This document shows, one piece after another, positions 7,855-18,105 of a DNA stretch of 64,000 nucleotides (position 1 is the stretch's first letter; every line of letters begins with the position of its first letter). The translations under genes and the position numbers were made by a program. Source of the DNA: CF-46 sp042408445 (GTDB taxonomy: Bacteria > Chloroflexota > Limnocylindria > Limnocylindrales > CSP1-4); the NCBI GenBank assembly GCA_042408445.1, contig JBHORC010000024.1, positions 1 to 64,000 on the forward strand, in the 5' to 3' direction. The notes below the pieces were generated by a model. The model was not told the DNA's origin. It made no database searches and worked only from the letters and a program-made list of their open reading frames with translations.

Positions 7855-8937
7855 ATGCGCGCCCTGCTGCTCCTCACGGTCGCGAACATCCGGAGCTTCA
7901 CCCGCGACCGTTCCGCGCTCTTCTGGACGCTCGCCTTTCCGCTGATCTTCGTCGTCCTGTTCGGCTCGATCTTCTCCGGCGGAAACGCGAACCGGACGAT
8001 CGGGTTCGCCGACCTCGACGCGACGCCGGCGTCGACCCAGCTGCGGTCGACGTTCGCGGCGATTCCGAATGTCGAGCTCGCCGAGGGGACGCCTGACGAC
8101 CTCCTCGCCCGGATGCGGAAGGGCGAGCTCTCGGCCGTCGTCGTGGTCCCGAAGGGCTACGCCACGACGGTCGAGGCGAAGGCGGAGCCCGCCGACGTCA
8201 CCGTCTACACGGACCCCAGCCAGTCGTCGGCGGACGCGGCGACGCGGCAGCTCGTGGGGTTCGTGCTGTCGGCCGTCAACCAGGCGGCGTCCGGCGTGCC
8301 GCCGGCGGTCGAACCGACGTTCCAGCCGATCCAGACGAACGACCTGACGTTCATCTCGTACCTCGTGCCGTCGATCCTCGGGATGTCGCTCATGCAGCTC
8401 GGCGTGTTCGCGGCGATCCCCCTCGTCGCCGACCGCCAGAAGCTGATCCTGAAGCGGCTCCACGCGACCCCGCTGCGGCGCTGGCAGCTCGTCGGCAGCA
8501 ACGTCCTGATGCGCCTCCTGATCGCCGTCGTCCAGACCGTGATCATCGTCGGGGTCGGGTCGTCGCTGTACCACGTCGAGATCGCGGGGTCGTGGCTCCT
8601 CATCGGCGCGCTGATCCTGTTGGGATCGCTCGTCTTCATCGCGCTCGGGTACGTGATCGCCTCGTTCGCCTCGACCGAGGATTCGGCCAACGGGATGGTG
8701 AGCGCGGTCCAGTTCCCGCTGATGTTCCTGTCCGGGACGTTCTTCCCGATCGACGCGATGCCGGACGCGCTCCGGACGGTCGCCCGGGCGCTGCCGCTCA
8801 CCTATCTCGGCGACGCGCTCCGCCAGGTCATGGTCGAGGGGACGCCGTTCTCACCGCTCTGGCTGTGCTTCCTCGTCCTCGCCGGCTGGCTCGTCGTCTG
8901 CTTCGGGATCGCGGCGCGCTACTTCAAGTGGCAGTAG
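7855..8937 (+). CDS. ABC-2 type exporter permease
   Basis: A 360-residue inner-membrane protein with an N-terminal anchor helix (SALFWTLAFPLIFVVLFGSIF), a large extracytoplasmic segment of about 140 residues, and a C-terminal block of about five helices. The C-terminal block contains the LMFLSGTFFPIDAMP and LPLTYLGDALRQVM motifs typical of ABC-2 permeases. It pairs with the ATPase immediately upstream. The substrate is unknown; drug or lipid export is usual for the family. Confidence 0.93.
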   Translation: MRALLLLTVANIRSFTRDRSALFWTLAFPLIFVVLFGSIFSGGNANRTIGFADLDATPASTQLRSTFAAIPNVELAEGTPDDLLARMRKGELSAVVVVPKGYATTVEAKAEPADVTVYTDPSQSSADAATRQLVGFVLSAVNQAASGVPPAVEPTFQPIQTNDLTFISYLVPSILGMSLMQLGVFAAIPLVADRQKLILKRLHATPLRRWQLVGSNVLMRLLIAVVQTVIIVGVGSSLYHVEIAGSWLLIGALILLGSLVFIALGYVIASFASTEDSANGMVSAVQFPLMFLSGTFFPIDAMPDALRTVARALPLTYLGDALRQVMVEGTPFSPLWLCFLVLAGWLVVCFGIAARYFKWQ

Positions 8938-8947
8938 CGGCCCGGGG

Positions 8948-9487
8948 CTACCAGCGCTCGTCGTGGACGATGTCGGCGAGGGCGCTCCGGCCGCCAGCCT
9001 GGTTCGGGCGCGTCAGATCCTCGGGATCGGCGGGGTAGCCGAAGGAGAGGATGTACTCGCAGTGGTGGTCCTCGGGATAGCCGAGGAGCTTCCGGGCGAG
9101 GTCGTGCTCGTAGACCGTGGCAGGAACGCTGCCGATTCCGAGCTCCCACGCCACGAGCATCATGTTCCCGGCCGCCATCCCGAGATCGAACAGGACCGAG
9201 AGCGGGCTGTCCGCGGCGCGCGGATCGGGCGTGACGAGCGCGACCGCGACCGCGGCACCGGCCAGGTGACCGGCCCACGGCCCGACCGCCGCCAGGTCGC
9301 GGAGATGGTCGCGATCGCGGCAGACGATGAACTCCCAGCGCTGGAGGTTCTTGGAGCTCGAGGCTCGACGGCCGGCGTTCAGGATCCGGACGAGGTGTTC
9401 GGGGTCCAGTGGGCGGTCGACGAACTGGCGGATCACGCGCTTGTGCGCGACTGCGTCCCAGACGGACATCGAGGGATGGTCGGTCAT
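8948..9487 (-). CDS. nitroreductase-family protein
   Basis: A 179-residue FMN-dependent oxidoreductase of the nitroreductase fold. It shows HKRVIRQFVDRPLDPEHL at the N-terminus (the RRSVR-type phosphate-binding arginines), SSKNLQRWEFIVC in place of the usual SxxNxQPW, and a C-terminal SFGYPADPE segment. The ATG at 9487 overlaps the stop of the upstream hydrolase (ATGA), so it is the second gene of a two-gene minus-strand operon. It ends 10 bp from the convergent ABC permease. Confidence 0.88.
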   Translation of the reverse strand: MTDHPSMSVWDAVAHKRVIRQFVDRPLDPEHLVRILNAGRRASSSKNLQRWEFIVCRDRDHLRDLAAVGPWAGHLAGAAVAVALVTPDPRAADSPLSVLFDLGMAAGNMMLVAWELGIGSVPATVYEHDLARKLLGYPEDHHCEYILSFGYPADPEDLTRPNQAGGRSALADIVHDERW

Positions 9488-10614
9488 GGCTCTCGCCGCG
9501 TGGTCGGCGCCATCGAGGCGGACGGTCCGCGCGCGTCGTCCTCGATGTCGCCGATTCCCTGACCGGCCGCTCGGAACGGGATCGCCAGGGCGACGAGCGA
9601 TCGGAAACCGCCGGGCTCGCGCTGGATCTGCGTCTGGGGACGCGGCGTGTCGACGAGCCGATGCGCGTCGGCGGCGGCAGCGGCGGCTCCTGCCTCTTCC
9701 GGCGTCAGGGGCCCGCCCAGCGAGCGGCTGAAGAACGCGGCGACCGCCCGTCGATAGGCCGGGAACTCGTACAGCCAGGAGTGCTGACCGCCCTCGATGC
9801 GTAGCGTCTCGACGTGCCGGCCCGCCTGCCGAGCGACGGCAACGAGCCGGTCGAAATGGGCAACCGGGACGACCGGGTCCTCCGTGCCGTGGACCAGGAG
9901 GACCGGCCGGTCGATCGTCCGCAGCGCGGCGCTCGCCGAGATTCGAGCCACGGCATGGCCGCGCGGCCGGACATAGACGCGCGTCGTGAGCCACGCGAGC
10001 GGCCAGGCGATCGCGGCTGGAAGGGGAAGGCGGGCGAGCCGGAACGTCTGCCGCGTCAGCCGCCAGGGATCGGCCGGCGCCGAGGTCGCGACGACCGCCG
10101 CGACGCGAGGCTCCTCGGCCGTCGCGAGGATTGCCCCGATCGCACCCATGGAGTGGCCGAGGATCCCGCCCACCGTCACCTCCGGTCGGGCATCGAGCGC
10201 CCGGAACGCCGCCAGCGCGTCGGACCCGAACTCGCCCGCCGTGACCGGCAGCGTCTCGGCCAGGTTGGCGCCGTGGCCGCGGACGTCGATCGCGAGACAG
10301 TGGAAGCCGGCGGCATGCAGGAAGACGGCCATCGGCAGGAGCCGGTCGCGCGCGGATTCCCAGCCGTGGACGATCGCGACGCCGGGACCGGGAGCACCAT
10401 CTCGGGCGGGCATGAACCAGCCGGGCAGGGTCAGGTCACCGGAGTGCACGTCGACCGGCTCGAACGGGAGGCCGAGGTCCGCGGGCGTGATCTGGGGCGG
10501 CCGGGGGATCGGGAAGCCGGCCCGGACGCGGTAGAGCAGCGCGAACCGGTAGGCCAGTGCGAACGGCGCCGCGGCGAGAGCGGCGAGGACGCTGAAACGA
10601 CGAACGGTCGGCAC
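9484..10614 (-). CDS. alpha/beta hydrolase
   Basis: A 376-residue alpha/beta-hydrolase with an N-terminal hydrophobic segment (SVLAALAAAPFALAYRFALL) that probably anchors it in the membrane. The nucleophile elbow is GHSMG. The acid is expected in LLVHGTEDPVVPV, and the His in GGQHSWLYEF completes the triad. The oxyanion region is AIVHGWES. The start is GTG at 10614. The C-terminal ~60 residues beyond the catalytic His are polar and unusual. Substrate unknown. Confidence 0.88.
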   Translation of the reverse strand: MPTVRRFSVLAALAAAPFALAYRFALLYRVRAGFPIPRPPQITPADLGLPFEPVDVHSGDLTLPGWFMPARDGAPGPGVAIVHGWESARDRLLPMAVFLHAAGFHCLAIDVRGHGANLAETLPVTAGEFGSDALAAFRALDARPEVTVGGILGHSMGAIGAILATAEEPRVAAVVATSAPADPWRLTRQTFRLARLPLPAAIAWPLAWLTTRVYVRPRGHAVARISASAALRTIDRPVLLVHGTEDPVVPVAHFDRLVAVARQAGRHVETLRIEGGQHSWLYEFPAYRRAVAAFFSRSLGGPLTPEEAGAAAAAADAHRLVDTPRPQTQIQREPGGFRSLVALAIPFRAAGQGIGDIEDDARGPSASMAPTTRREP

Positions 10615-10687
10615 GGGTCAATGGGACGGCCGATCGCACCGCGGTGTCAAGCGAGGCCGACCGCGGCCGGCTCGCGACCGCCACCGA

Positions 10688-10693
10688 TATCAT
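10688..10693 (+). promoter_or_regulatory. -10 box TATCAT for a leaderless transcript
   Basis: Ends 6 nt before the GTG at 10700, giving a predicted transcription start exactly on the start codon. It lies in the 85-bp divergent gap with the hydrolase gene. Confidence 0.5.
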
Positions 10694-10699
10694 CGGAAC

Positions 10700-11467
10700 G
10701 TGGCAAAACGCGATCCCCACGTCGTTCTCGGCGTCGACGCCGGCGCATCCCCATCGCAAATCAAGGCGGCGTGGCGGCGCCTCGCGCGACAGCACCACCC
10801 GGACCTGACCGGCGACGACCCCGCGGCCTCGCGGGTCGCGACGCGCCAGATGGCCGAGATCAACGACGCCTACGCGGCCCTGACCCGCGGTGGCGCCGCC
10901 GAGCGTCGTTGGACGAGCAGCGACCCCGGCGCGGCGAGTGGCGACGAGGGCGGCTTTGCACAGTCCGGTACCGCCGGCCGAGCCGCTCGTGGTGGGCCGC
11001 CGCGATCCCGACCCACTCGGCCGGTCACCGCTCGGGTCGACACGTCGGCGACCTTCCGACCACGGAACGAGTCCCTCAGGGCGGCGAGCGCCGGCCATTC
11101 GGGCCCGGTGCTTCGCGGCCAGCCGCCGTTCCGCGTCCCGAGCGAGGACCGCGAGCCACCGCGGGCGAGCACGCCGACGGGACCGCTGGCTCGGTCGCGG
11201 GTCCGCAACTTCCGACCCGCTGCGGGCCCGCCGCTCGCGGACGCGCGGGACGTCGAGCTGACGTTCGGCAAGTTCCACGGCCACACGCTCGGCCAGGTCG
11301 CGGCGTTCGAGCCGTCGTACATCGACTGGCTGGCGGCCACGATCACCCGCGATCCCGAGCTCGTCAGCGCGGCCCGCGTCGTGCGCGACGACCTGGATGC
11401 GCGGGGCGTCGCGCGTCGGCCTCGTCCGGTCGCGATGGCCCAGGAGGGGACCGGCCCAACCGCCTGA
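10700..11467 (+). CDS. J-domain protein with ExoX-like C-terminal motif
   Basis: A 255-residue protein. Residues 5-65 are a J domain with the Hsp70-stimulating HPD at 33-35 and helix II KAAWRRLARQHHPDL. About 115 residues of low-complexity Ser/Pro/Arg linker follow. Near the C-terminus FGKFHGHTLGQVAAFEPSYI matches the small domain seen at the end of exodeoxyribonuclease X-type proteins (FGKYKGKTLxEVxxxDPxYLxW pattern). There is no DnaJ zinc finger or substrate-binding domain. It is probably a co-chaperone that delivers DnaK to a specific target. The start codon is GTG. Confidence 0.85.
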   Translation: MAKRDPHVVLGVDAGASPSQIKAAWRRLARQHHPDLTGDDPAASRVATRQMAEINDAYAALTRGGAAERRWTSSDPGAASGDEGGFAQSGTAGRAARGGPPRSRPTRPVTARVDTSATFRPRNESLRAASAGHSGPVLRGQPPFRVPSEDREPPRASTPTGPLARSRVRNFRPAAGPPLADARDVELTFGKFHGHTLGQVAAFEPSYIDWLAATITRDPELVSAARVVRDDLDARGVARRPRPVAMAQEGTGPTA

Positions 11468-11903
11468 TCTGGGGATCTCGCCGCGTCCGCGTTTCGGGCG
11501 CTCCGCGCGGACATGGAGATCGCCCCCCGGATTCCCGGAGGGCGATCGAGCAAGGTCGCGAGATGACGTCCCGGATGAGCTCTGCCGTATCGCGGCCCCG
11601 GCCTGCTGGCCGATGATCCGTGGTTACTCGGCTCGTGATCCGGAAGCGAGATCCTCGGCGCTCCAACCGTCATGGAGAACCGAAGGCCGATTCCTGATCC
11701 GTGACCGACGCCCCAGGTGGTTCCGGGGTGTGTCGCGTTACGGCACGAGCGAACGGTACGGGCGGCGACCGCCCGACCTCAATGAGCGACTCGTCCCGAC
11801 GAGCGACGGCGATGGTCGGGCGCGGACGCGCACCATTCCGGGACGGCTGTACCAGGTGTCGCTGCGCACCGCGCCCGCGTTCACGCTCGTCGTTCCACCT
11901 CCG
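11468..11903. other. 436-bp gap between convergent genes
   Basis: Lies between the J-domain gene and the DAO-type oxidoreductase, which converge. Open frames here (for example the GTG at 11701) lack a ribosome site and recognisable motifs and look like shadows. The only clear structure is the hairpin at 11518-11547. Confidence 0.5.
11518..11547 (+). terminator. hairpin downstream of J-domain gene
   Basis: GATCGCCC at 11518-11525 pairs with GGGCGATC at 11540-11547, with further CCGG/CCGG pairing inside. It lies 50 bp after the stop codon. No T-run follows, so this is a weak terminator call. Confidence 0.4.
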
Positions 11904-13187
11904 TCAGAGGACGTCGTGTCGACCGGCGTCCATCGGTCGGTCGATCCGGAAGGGGTTCCCGTCGGGGCCGTCGGCGCGGAGACCCCACTCGGGGCCGGTT
12001 TCCCGACCCGTGATCGCGTCCACCAGGAGCCGGCTGCCACCACCCGATCCCATGACGCCGTGGCCGCTCCAGCCGCCGTTGACCCACAGACCCTCCACCG
12101 CAGTCCGCGAGACGAACGGCCGGTGGTCGGGCGTGTATTCGTACTGACCGGCCTGGATGATCCAGTTCACGCCGCGATCCCAGATGTCGCGCCAGAACGG
12201 TGCGACGGCGGCCACGCCATCCGGTGACTCGGGGTCGAGCAGGCGGAAGGCGAAGTCTGCCGACGTCGGCACGCTCCAGGCCGGGTCGGTCGGCGGGGTC
12301 GCGTGCTCGGTCAGCAGGACGAACGCGCCGCGCAGGGCGGGTCGCCAGTGGGCACCGGTCCGCTCGTCGATCGTCATCGGCGCGTCGGCGGGCACCTCAG
12401 GCGCATCGGCGACGACCACCTTCTGGCGGCGGGTCGGCGCGATCGGCAGGTCGATGCCCGCGAGGGCCGCGGTCCGGGCGAGGAACGGGCCGGTCGCGAG
12501 GACCACGATCGGCGCCGCCACCGCGCCGTCGTGCGTCTCGACCGCGACGACGCGACCGCCGACGACCCGGATTCCGACGACGCGTTGGGAGAGCGCGAAG
12601 GTCGCTTCGGCGGCGCCACTCGGTTTCTCGACGCCGGGCCCGCCAGAGGCGGCGAATGCGTAGCCCCAGGCAAGACGGACCTGGTCGATGAACCCGTCGC
12701 CGGCGCGAAACCGTGCCTGGCGGACGGTCTCGGCGATCCACGGGAACCGCCGGCGGACCTCGTCACCATCGAGCAGCTCGACGTCGTCGAGACCGAACGC
12801 GCGCTGCCGCTCCACGAGGGCGCGCTGGCGCTGTTCGGTCTCGTCGTCCCGCGCACAGAACAGGTAGCCCTGGGGCCGCAGACCCACGTCGTAGCCCGGG
12901 AGGCCCGCCCGCTCCTCGAATGAGCCGTAGAGCTCCAGCCCCTCCCGGACGAGCGCCGTCTCCTCCGCGTTGTCGAACTGGAGGCGGTAAGCGCCCGTCG
13001 CCGCGGGTGTCGTGAGGGTCGCGGGCCGTGGCCGCGCGTCGAGGACGACGGTCCGGAACCCGGCCCGGGTGGCGCGGAACGCGGTCGCGCAGCCGACCAC
13101 GCCGGCCCCGACGATGACCAGATCGGCGGTTGCTGGCAGGACGTCCGTGGTTCGGAGCCGGAAGCGGCTGACGGGGTCGGCGGCCAT
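11904..13187 (-). CDS. FAD-dependent oxidoreductase (DAO family)
   Basis: A 427-residue flavoenzyme of the D-amino-acid-oxidase/sarcosine-oxidase family. The dinucleotide-binding motif is VIVGAGVVGCATAFRATRAG near residue 24. The C-terminal FAD contact is VNGGWSGHGVMGSGGGSRLL, and the central region matches the glycine/sarcosine oxidase subfamily. It oxidises the C-N bond of an amino acid or methylated amine, with the substrate not determinable. Its ATG is only 19 bp from the start codon of the divergent lipoprotein gene. A TGATAC box on the minus strand (13199-13194) would start transcription on the ATG. Confidence 0.9.
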   Translation of the reverse strand: MAADPVSRFRLRTTDVLPATADLVIVGAGVVGCATAFRATRAGFRTVVLDARPRPATLTTPAATGAYRLQFDNAEETALVREGLELYGSFEERAGLPGYDVGLRPQGYLFCARDDETEQRQRALVERQRAFGLDDVELLDGDEVRRRFPWIAETVRQARFRAGDGFIDQVRLAWGYAFAASGGPGVEKPSGAAEATFALSQRVVGIRVVGGRVVAVETHDGAVAAPIVVLATGPFLARTAALAGIDLPIAPTRRQKVVVADAPEVPADAPMTIDERTGAHWRPALRGAFVLLTEHATPPTDPAWSVPTSADFAFRLLDPESPDGVAAVAPFWRDIWDRGVNWIIQAGQYEYTPDHRPFVSRTAVEGLWVNGGWSGHGVMGSGGGSRLLVDAITGRETGPEWGLRADGPDGNPFRIDRPMDAGRHDVL

Positions 13188-13193
13188 GCGGCC

Positions 13194-13200
13194 GTATCAT
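13194..13200. promoter_or_regulatory. overlapping divergent -10 boxes
   Basis: The plus-strand TATCAT (13195-13200) and the minus-strand TGATAC (13199-13194) overlap. Each ends 6 nt before its own ATG (13207 and 13187). The two start codons are 19 bp apart, leaving no room for a leader on either side. Confidence 0.55.
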
Positions 13201-13206
13201 CGCTGC

Positions 13207-13944
13207 ATGTCCCCACGCACGAGACCTCGATCCGACATGCGCGTCGCGCCCCGAGCATCTGGTTCCCTGCGCGCCCGCCACACCGCGCCCCGCCGTGTCT
13301 CGTTCCTCCGGCTGCTGCTTGGCCTCGCCGTCGCGGCGCTCGTCGCCGCGGGCTGCTCGAGCTCGTTCGATCCCACGGGACCCTGCAGCGCGGACGGGAG
13401 CGCGCCGGGCGCCTATCCGGAGCTCGAGGCGCTCGTGCCTCGCGTGTTCCGGGGCGCGGCGCCGGTCCAGGTCGATTCGGGTCGGAGCTGCACGACGGAC
13501 GGTCTCGGGACGCTGGCCGGCCACGGGATCACCGAGCTGCGGTTCGCGGGCGCGACCTGGCAGAACGGCACGGACAGCGGCCTGTCACTGGCGACCTTCA
13601 CGAGCGCGGCCTCGGTCCCGCTGCAGCCCGAATGGCTCAGCGAGTTCTACGAGACCGGCGCGAAATCGGGCAAGAACGTCCTCTCGGTCGAGCCGAGCAC
13701 CTATCCCGTCGCCCCCGGGGTCAGCGGCAACCGGATCGACGTGCTGAACGGCGAGTCGTTCCAGACGGTCGTCGTGTGGCAGCGCGAGGGGCGTGTCGAG
13801 GCGGCGCTGGTCGCGGACTTCATCCGCGAGATCCAGACCCGGGAGGCGCACGACGCGGTCGTCCGGGACGCCGTCAACGCCTGGGTCGGTGGCGGGGCAG
13901 TGCCTGCGCCATCGGCGGCGACGGTCAGTGCAGGACCCAGCTAG
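13207..13944 (+). CDS. lipoprotein of unknown function
   Basis: A 245-residue exported protein with a long basic N-region, a hydrophobic core (LLLGLAVAALVAAGC) and a lipobox cysteine near residue 50. The mature part is about 195 residues with two further cysteines (GPCSADG and SCTTDG) that could form a disulphide. I do not recognise the domain. The start at 13207 is supported by the leaderless -10 box; an ATG at 13237 would shorten the N-region and still leave a normal signal peptide. Confidence 0.75.
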   Translation: MSPRTRPRSDMRVAPRASGSLRARHTAPRRVSFLRLLLGLAVAALVAAGCSSSFDPTGPCSADGSAPGAYPELEALVPRVFRGAAPVQVDSGRSCTTDGLGTLAGHGITELRFAGATWQNGTDSGLSLATFTSAASVPLQPEWLSEFYETGAKSGKNVLSVEPSTYPVAPGVSGNRIDVLNGESFQTVVVWQREGRVEAALVADFIREIQTREAHDAVVRDAVNAWVGGGAVPAPSAATVSAGPS

Positions 13945-14081
13945 GGCGGAATCATGGGCCGCGTGACGTCGTCGTGGTGGCTCGGTCTCCCGCGCCGCTC
14001 GCCGCGAGTCGCAACGGGATCGACACGTCTGCTGACCCTCCGGGAACCACCGCGACCCGAGCGGGCCAGCACGCTGACTCC

Positions 14082-14267
14082 ATGCTGAAGACCGCCGCCC
14101 GCCTGATGCTCTTCCGCGTCCTGCCACGTCGCCTGCTGCCGTTCGTGACCGTCGCCGAGGCGATCATGCTCATTCGATCGGTTCGCCGGCGCTCGGCCGC
14201 GCGGCGGGTCGAGGTGAACGAACCCCGCGCTTCCCGCACGGCCCCGCCGCCCGACGTTCGAACGTAG
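14082..14267 (+). CDS. small membrane-associated protein (tentative)
   Basis: A 61-residue frame with an amphipathic/hydrophobic first half (LMLFRVLPRRLLPFVTVAEA) and an Arg-rich tail. No ribosome site or homologue is evident. The composition differs from the shadow frames around it, which is the main support. Confidence 0.4.
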   Translation: MLKTAARLMLFRVLPRRLLPFVTVAEAIMLIRSVRRRSAARRVEVNEPRASRTAPPPDVRT

Positions 14268-14577
14268 GTCACCCGGCCGCCGCCGCGGCCGCCCGCGCGG
14301 TCCCTCACCGTCAGAACGCTCGGGCGCGCCCTCGCGCCGCGCCGTCCCGGCGCGCCCGCCCTCGTGATGTCCGCCAAGCATTGATTTCGGCACGGGGGTG
14401 CGGGTTCGCCCGGTCGGGACTCCGGTGCCACCCAGCTCGATGCCCCCTCGATATCGACCGCGGGGGTTCGGGACGCTGTTCGCTCCTGCAGACGCGCGCC
14501 GGAACCATTCGGCTCGAAATCAATCTCCGGTGGAGATCGCGCCGGGTCCCGCGAGGGCCCGTGCTAGCGTACGAACC
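14268..14577. other. 310-bp gap upstream of the acyl-CoA mutase gene
   Basis: No convincing gene on either strand; the minus-strand frames covering it are low-complexity shadows. A near-palindrome CGATATCG at about 14450 and the TAGCGT box at 14565-14570, just before the mutase ATG, are the only features seen. No cobalamin-riboswitch core is recognisable. Confidence 0.4.
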
Positions 14578-16344
<1,767 letters not shown>

Positions 16345-16385
16345 CCGCACGAGTCGCAGGTCGATGGTCGAGGCGGACCTGCCGC

Positions 16386-16391
16386 TAGGAT
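16386..16391 (+). promoter_or_regulatory. -10 box TAGGAT for a leaderless transcript
   Basis: Ends 6 nt before the ATG at 16398; the predicted transcription start is the A of the ATG. Confidence 0.5.
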
Positions 16392-16397
16392 GCGCCC

Positions 16398-16883
16398 ATG
16401 TACTTCGATGCCCTCTCGTTCCTCGAGGACGAACGCGACGCGTGGCGCCCGTACGAGGCGCTGTCCCGGCTCACTGACGAGGAGCTGTCACGACCGGTCG
16501 AGGCCGCCCACGGCTGGTCCGGCCGCGACCTGATGGGCCACCTCGTTCACTGGCAGCTCCTCGCCCTCGACGTCGCGAAGGAGCTCGCGGTGAGCGACCA
16601 CTCGCCGGCCAAGGACGCGGCCGACGCCGACTTCGAGGCCCGTGGCGACGTCGTCGTCAACGCCGAGGTCGATGCGCTCTGGCGCGCCAAGCCGATCGAC
16701 GAGGTCCGCCAGGAGTTCGCGAGCGCCGCCGGCGAGCTGCGCGGCTTCCTCACGGTCGTCCCGGAGACGCGCTGGGTCAAGGACGCGGACCAGCAGCGGT
16801 TCTTCCACGAGGAGACGATCGAGCACTACGAGGACCATCTCGGCGACCTCCGCGCGATCCTCGAGGCGGCCGGAGCTGCGTGA
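16398..16883 (+). CDS. DinB-like four-helix-bundle protein
   Basis: A 161-residue all-helical protein with the DinB/maleylpyruvate-isomerase-like pattern. The first metal-ligand histidine lies in GWSGRDLMGHLVHWQ and the HxxxH-type pair near the C-terminus in HYEDHLGDL. Members are metal-dependent transferases, often thiol-linked. The substrate here is unknown. It follows the mutase gene by 53 bp but appears to have its own leaderless promoter. Confidence 0.8.
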   Translation: MYFDALSFLEDERDAWRPYEALSRLTDEELSRPVEAAHGWSGRDLMGHLVHWQLLALDVAKELAVSDHSPAKDAADADFEARGDVVVNAEVDALWRAKPIDEVRQEFASAAGELRGFLTVVPETRWVKDADQQRFFHEETIEHYEDHLGDLRAILEAAGAA

Positions 16884-16919
16884 CAAGCGGGCGGCCAGGA
16901 TGACCGACGGGGCTCCGGC

Positions 16920-17270
16920 GTGACGGACGAGCGAGATGAGCCGGAGGCCGAGCTCACCCTGGCCGAGATCCTCCTTGCCGCCAGACGCGAGCTGCCCGAC
17001 GTCGTGGAGGCGGAAGAAGGCGAGGCGACGAGCTGGTCGTCCTCGGGAACGATGTTCGCGGTGCTCAGCGGCGATCGGGCGGAGTTCCGTCTTGACCCGC
17101 TCGTCGTCCGCGCGGCGCTCCGGACACCCGACACGTCGAGCTCGCCACGCGGCGGGGACTGGGTGGCATTCGCCCCGGCCATCGTCGACGAGGGGGCCGC
17201 GGACCGCGCGGATGCCTGGTTCCTGAGCGCCCACCGCCGCGCGGCCGGACCGGTCCGGCGACCGAACTAG
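16920..17270 (+). CDS. hypothetical protein, possibly YjbR-like
   Basis: A 116-residue acidic protein with a GTG start 36 bp after the DinB-like gene. The stretch SSSGTMFAVLSGDRAEFRL followed by a C-terminal AWFLSAHRRA helix loosely resembles MmcQ/YjbR folds. The match is weak, and I would not assign a function. It is followed by a strong terminator hairpin, so it probably ends a two-gene unit. Confidence 0.6.
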   Translation: MTDERDEPEAELTLAEILLAARRELPDVVEAEEGEATSWSSSGTMFAVLSGDRAEFRLDPLVVRAALRTPDTSSSPRGGDWVAFAPAIVDEGAADRADAWFLSAHRRAAGPVRRPN

Positions 17271-17280
17271 GGGGAATCGA

Positions 17281-17309
17281 AATCGCGCCGCCAGGCCGGC
17301 GGCGCGATT
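17281..17309. terminator. 12-bp perfect hairpin, bidirectional terminator
   Basis: AATCGCGCCGCC at 17281-17292 pairs fully with GGCGGCGCGATT at 17298-17309 around a 5-nt loop. It lies between the convergent 17270 and thioredoxin genes. The minus-strand side is followed by a short T/C-rich run. Confidence 0.6.
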
Positions 17310-17354
17310 GCTGTCTGGGTGAGGCTGTCCGCGGCGAGCGCGGCCGCCCCCTGG

Positions 17355-17711
17355 TCAGGCCTCGGTCGAAGCGGTCTCGGTCGACGGCGCGTACTCGGCG
17401 AGCCCGAACTGGGCCTCGATGGCCTCCATCGGGCGGGCGCCGGCCATGCCGAGTGGCTGCTGGCCCGGTCGGAAGAACGCGATCGTCGGGATGCTCATGA
17501 TGTTGAAGGCCTGCGAGATCCGCGGGTTCGCGTCGACGTCGACCTTGACGACGTCCACCGCCCCTTCGTACTTCGAGGCGATCTTCTCCATCTCCGGCGC
17601 GACCATCTTGCAGGGTCCGCACCAGGTCGCCCAGAAGTCGACGACGACTGGCTTGTCGTTCTTCAGGACGAGCTGCTCGAAGGTGTCGTCCGTCGCGTGC
17701 TGAATGGCCAT
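17355..17711 (-). CDS. thioredoxin
   Basis: A 118-residue cytoplasmic disulphide reductase with the active site WCGPC (Cys31, Cys34), the cis-proline motif SIPTIAFF and the usual thioredoxin length plus a short acidic tail. The ATG at 17711 has AAAGGA upstream. It is the second gene after an ArsR regulator on the same strand (62 bp gap), so its expression is probably tied to that regulator and to redox or metal stress. Confidence 0.96.
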   Translation of the reverse strand: MAIQHATDDTFEQLVLKNDKPVVVDFWATWCGPCKMVAPEMEKIASKYEGAVDVVKVDVDANPRISQAFNIMSIPTIAFFRPGQQPLGMAGARPMEAIEAQFGLAEYAPSTETASTEA

Positions 17712-17773
17712 GGGTTCGGGATTCCTTTCTGCCCGCGGATGCGCGCGGGTGCGCGTTCGGACGAGGCCGGCGG

Positions 17774-18097
17774 TCAGCCGCCGTGCCCGGCGAGGCTCTG
17801 GATGAGGCGATAGGCCTCGAGGACGCGAACGTCCGCGAGGCGGTAGAAGACGGTCGAGCCGTCCCGTCGCGTCTGGACGAGACCCGCGCTCCGCAGGACT
17901 GCGAGGTGCTGGCTCATGTTGGGCACCTGGCAGCCGACCTTCGTCGAGAGGTCGCCCACGGAGAGCTCGCCCGCCGCGAGCGATTCGAGGACGCACAGAC
18001 GCTTCGGATCGGCGAGCGCTCGACCGACCGCCGCGTAGCGCTGACGATCGAATTCGGTCGAGGCCGCGACGGGCGTGTCCAACATCGAGAGAATCAT
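17774..18097 (-). CDS. ArsR-family transcriptional regulator
   Basis: A winged-helix repressor of about 107 residues from the ATG at 18097; an ATG at 18085 also fits. The recognition helix is in NMSQHLAVLRSAGLV and the wing in RRDGSTVFYRLAD. Two cysteines, in RLCVLESL and KVGCQVPNMS, could be a redox or metal sensor. It lies upstream of thioredoxin, and a perfect inverted repeat (18106-18121) sits just before the start, suggesting autoregulation of the arsR-trx operon. An upstream extension of the frame to 18136 would run through the operator, so I rejected it. Confidence 0.88.
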   Translation of the reverse strand: MILSMLDTPVAASTEFDRQRYAAVGRALADPKRLCVLESLAAGELSVGDLSTKVGCQVPNMSQHLAVLRSAGLVQTRRDGSTVFYRLADVRVLEAYRLIQSLAGHGG

Positions 18098-18105
18098 GTC
18101 ACTGA

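Noticed and set aside
13952..14431. minus-strand frames in the gap before the mutase gene
   Set aside because: Arg/Gly/Pro-rich, several overlapping frames are equally long, no ribosome site; typical of non-coding high-GC DNA.
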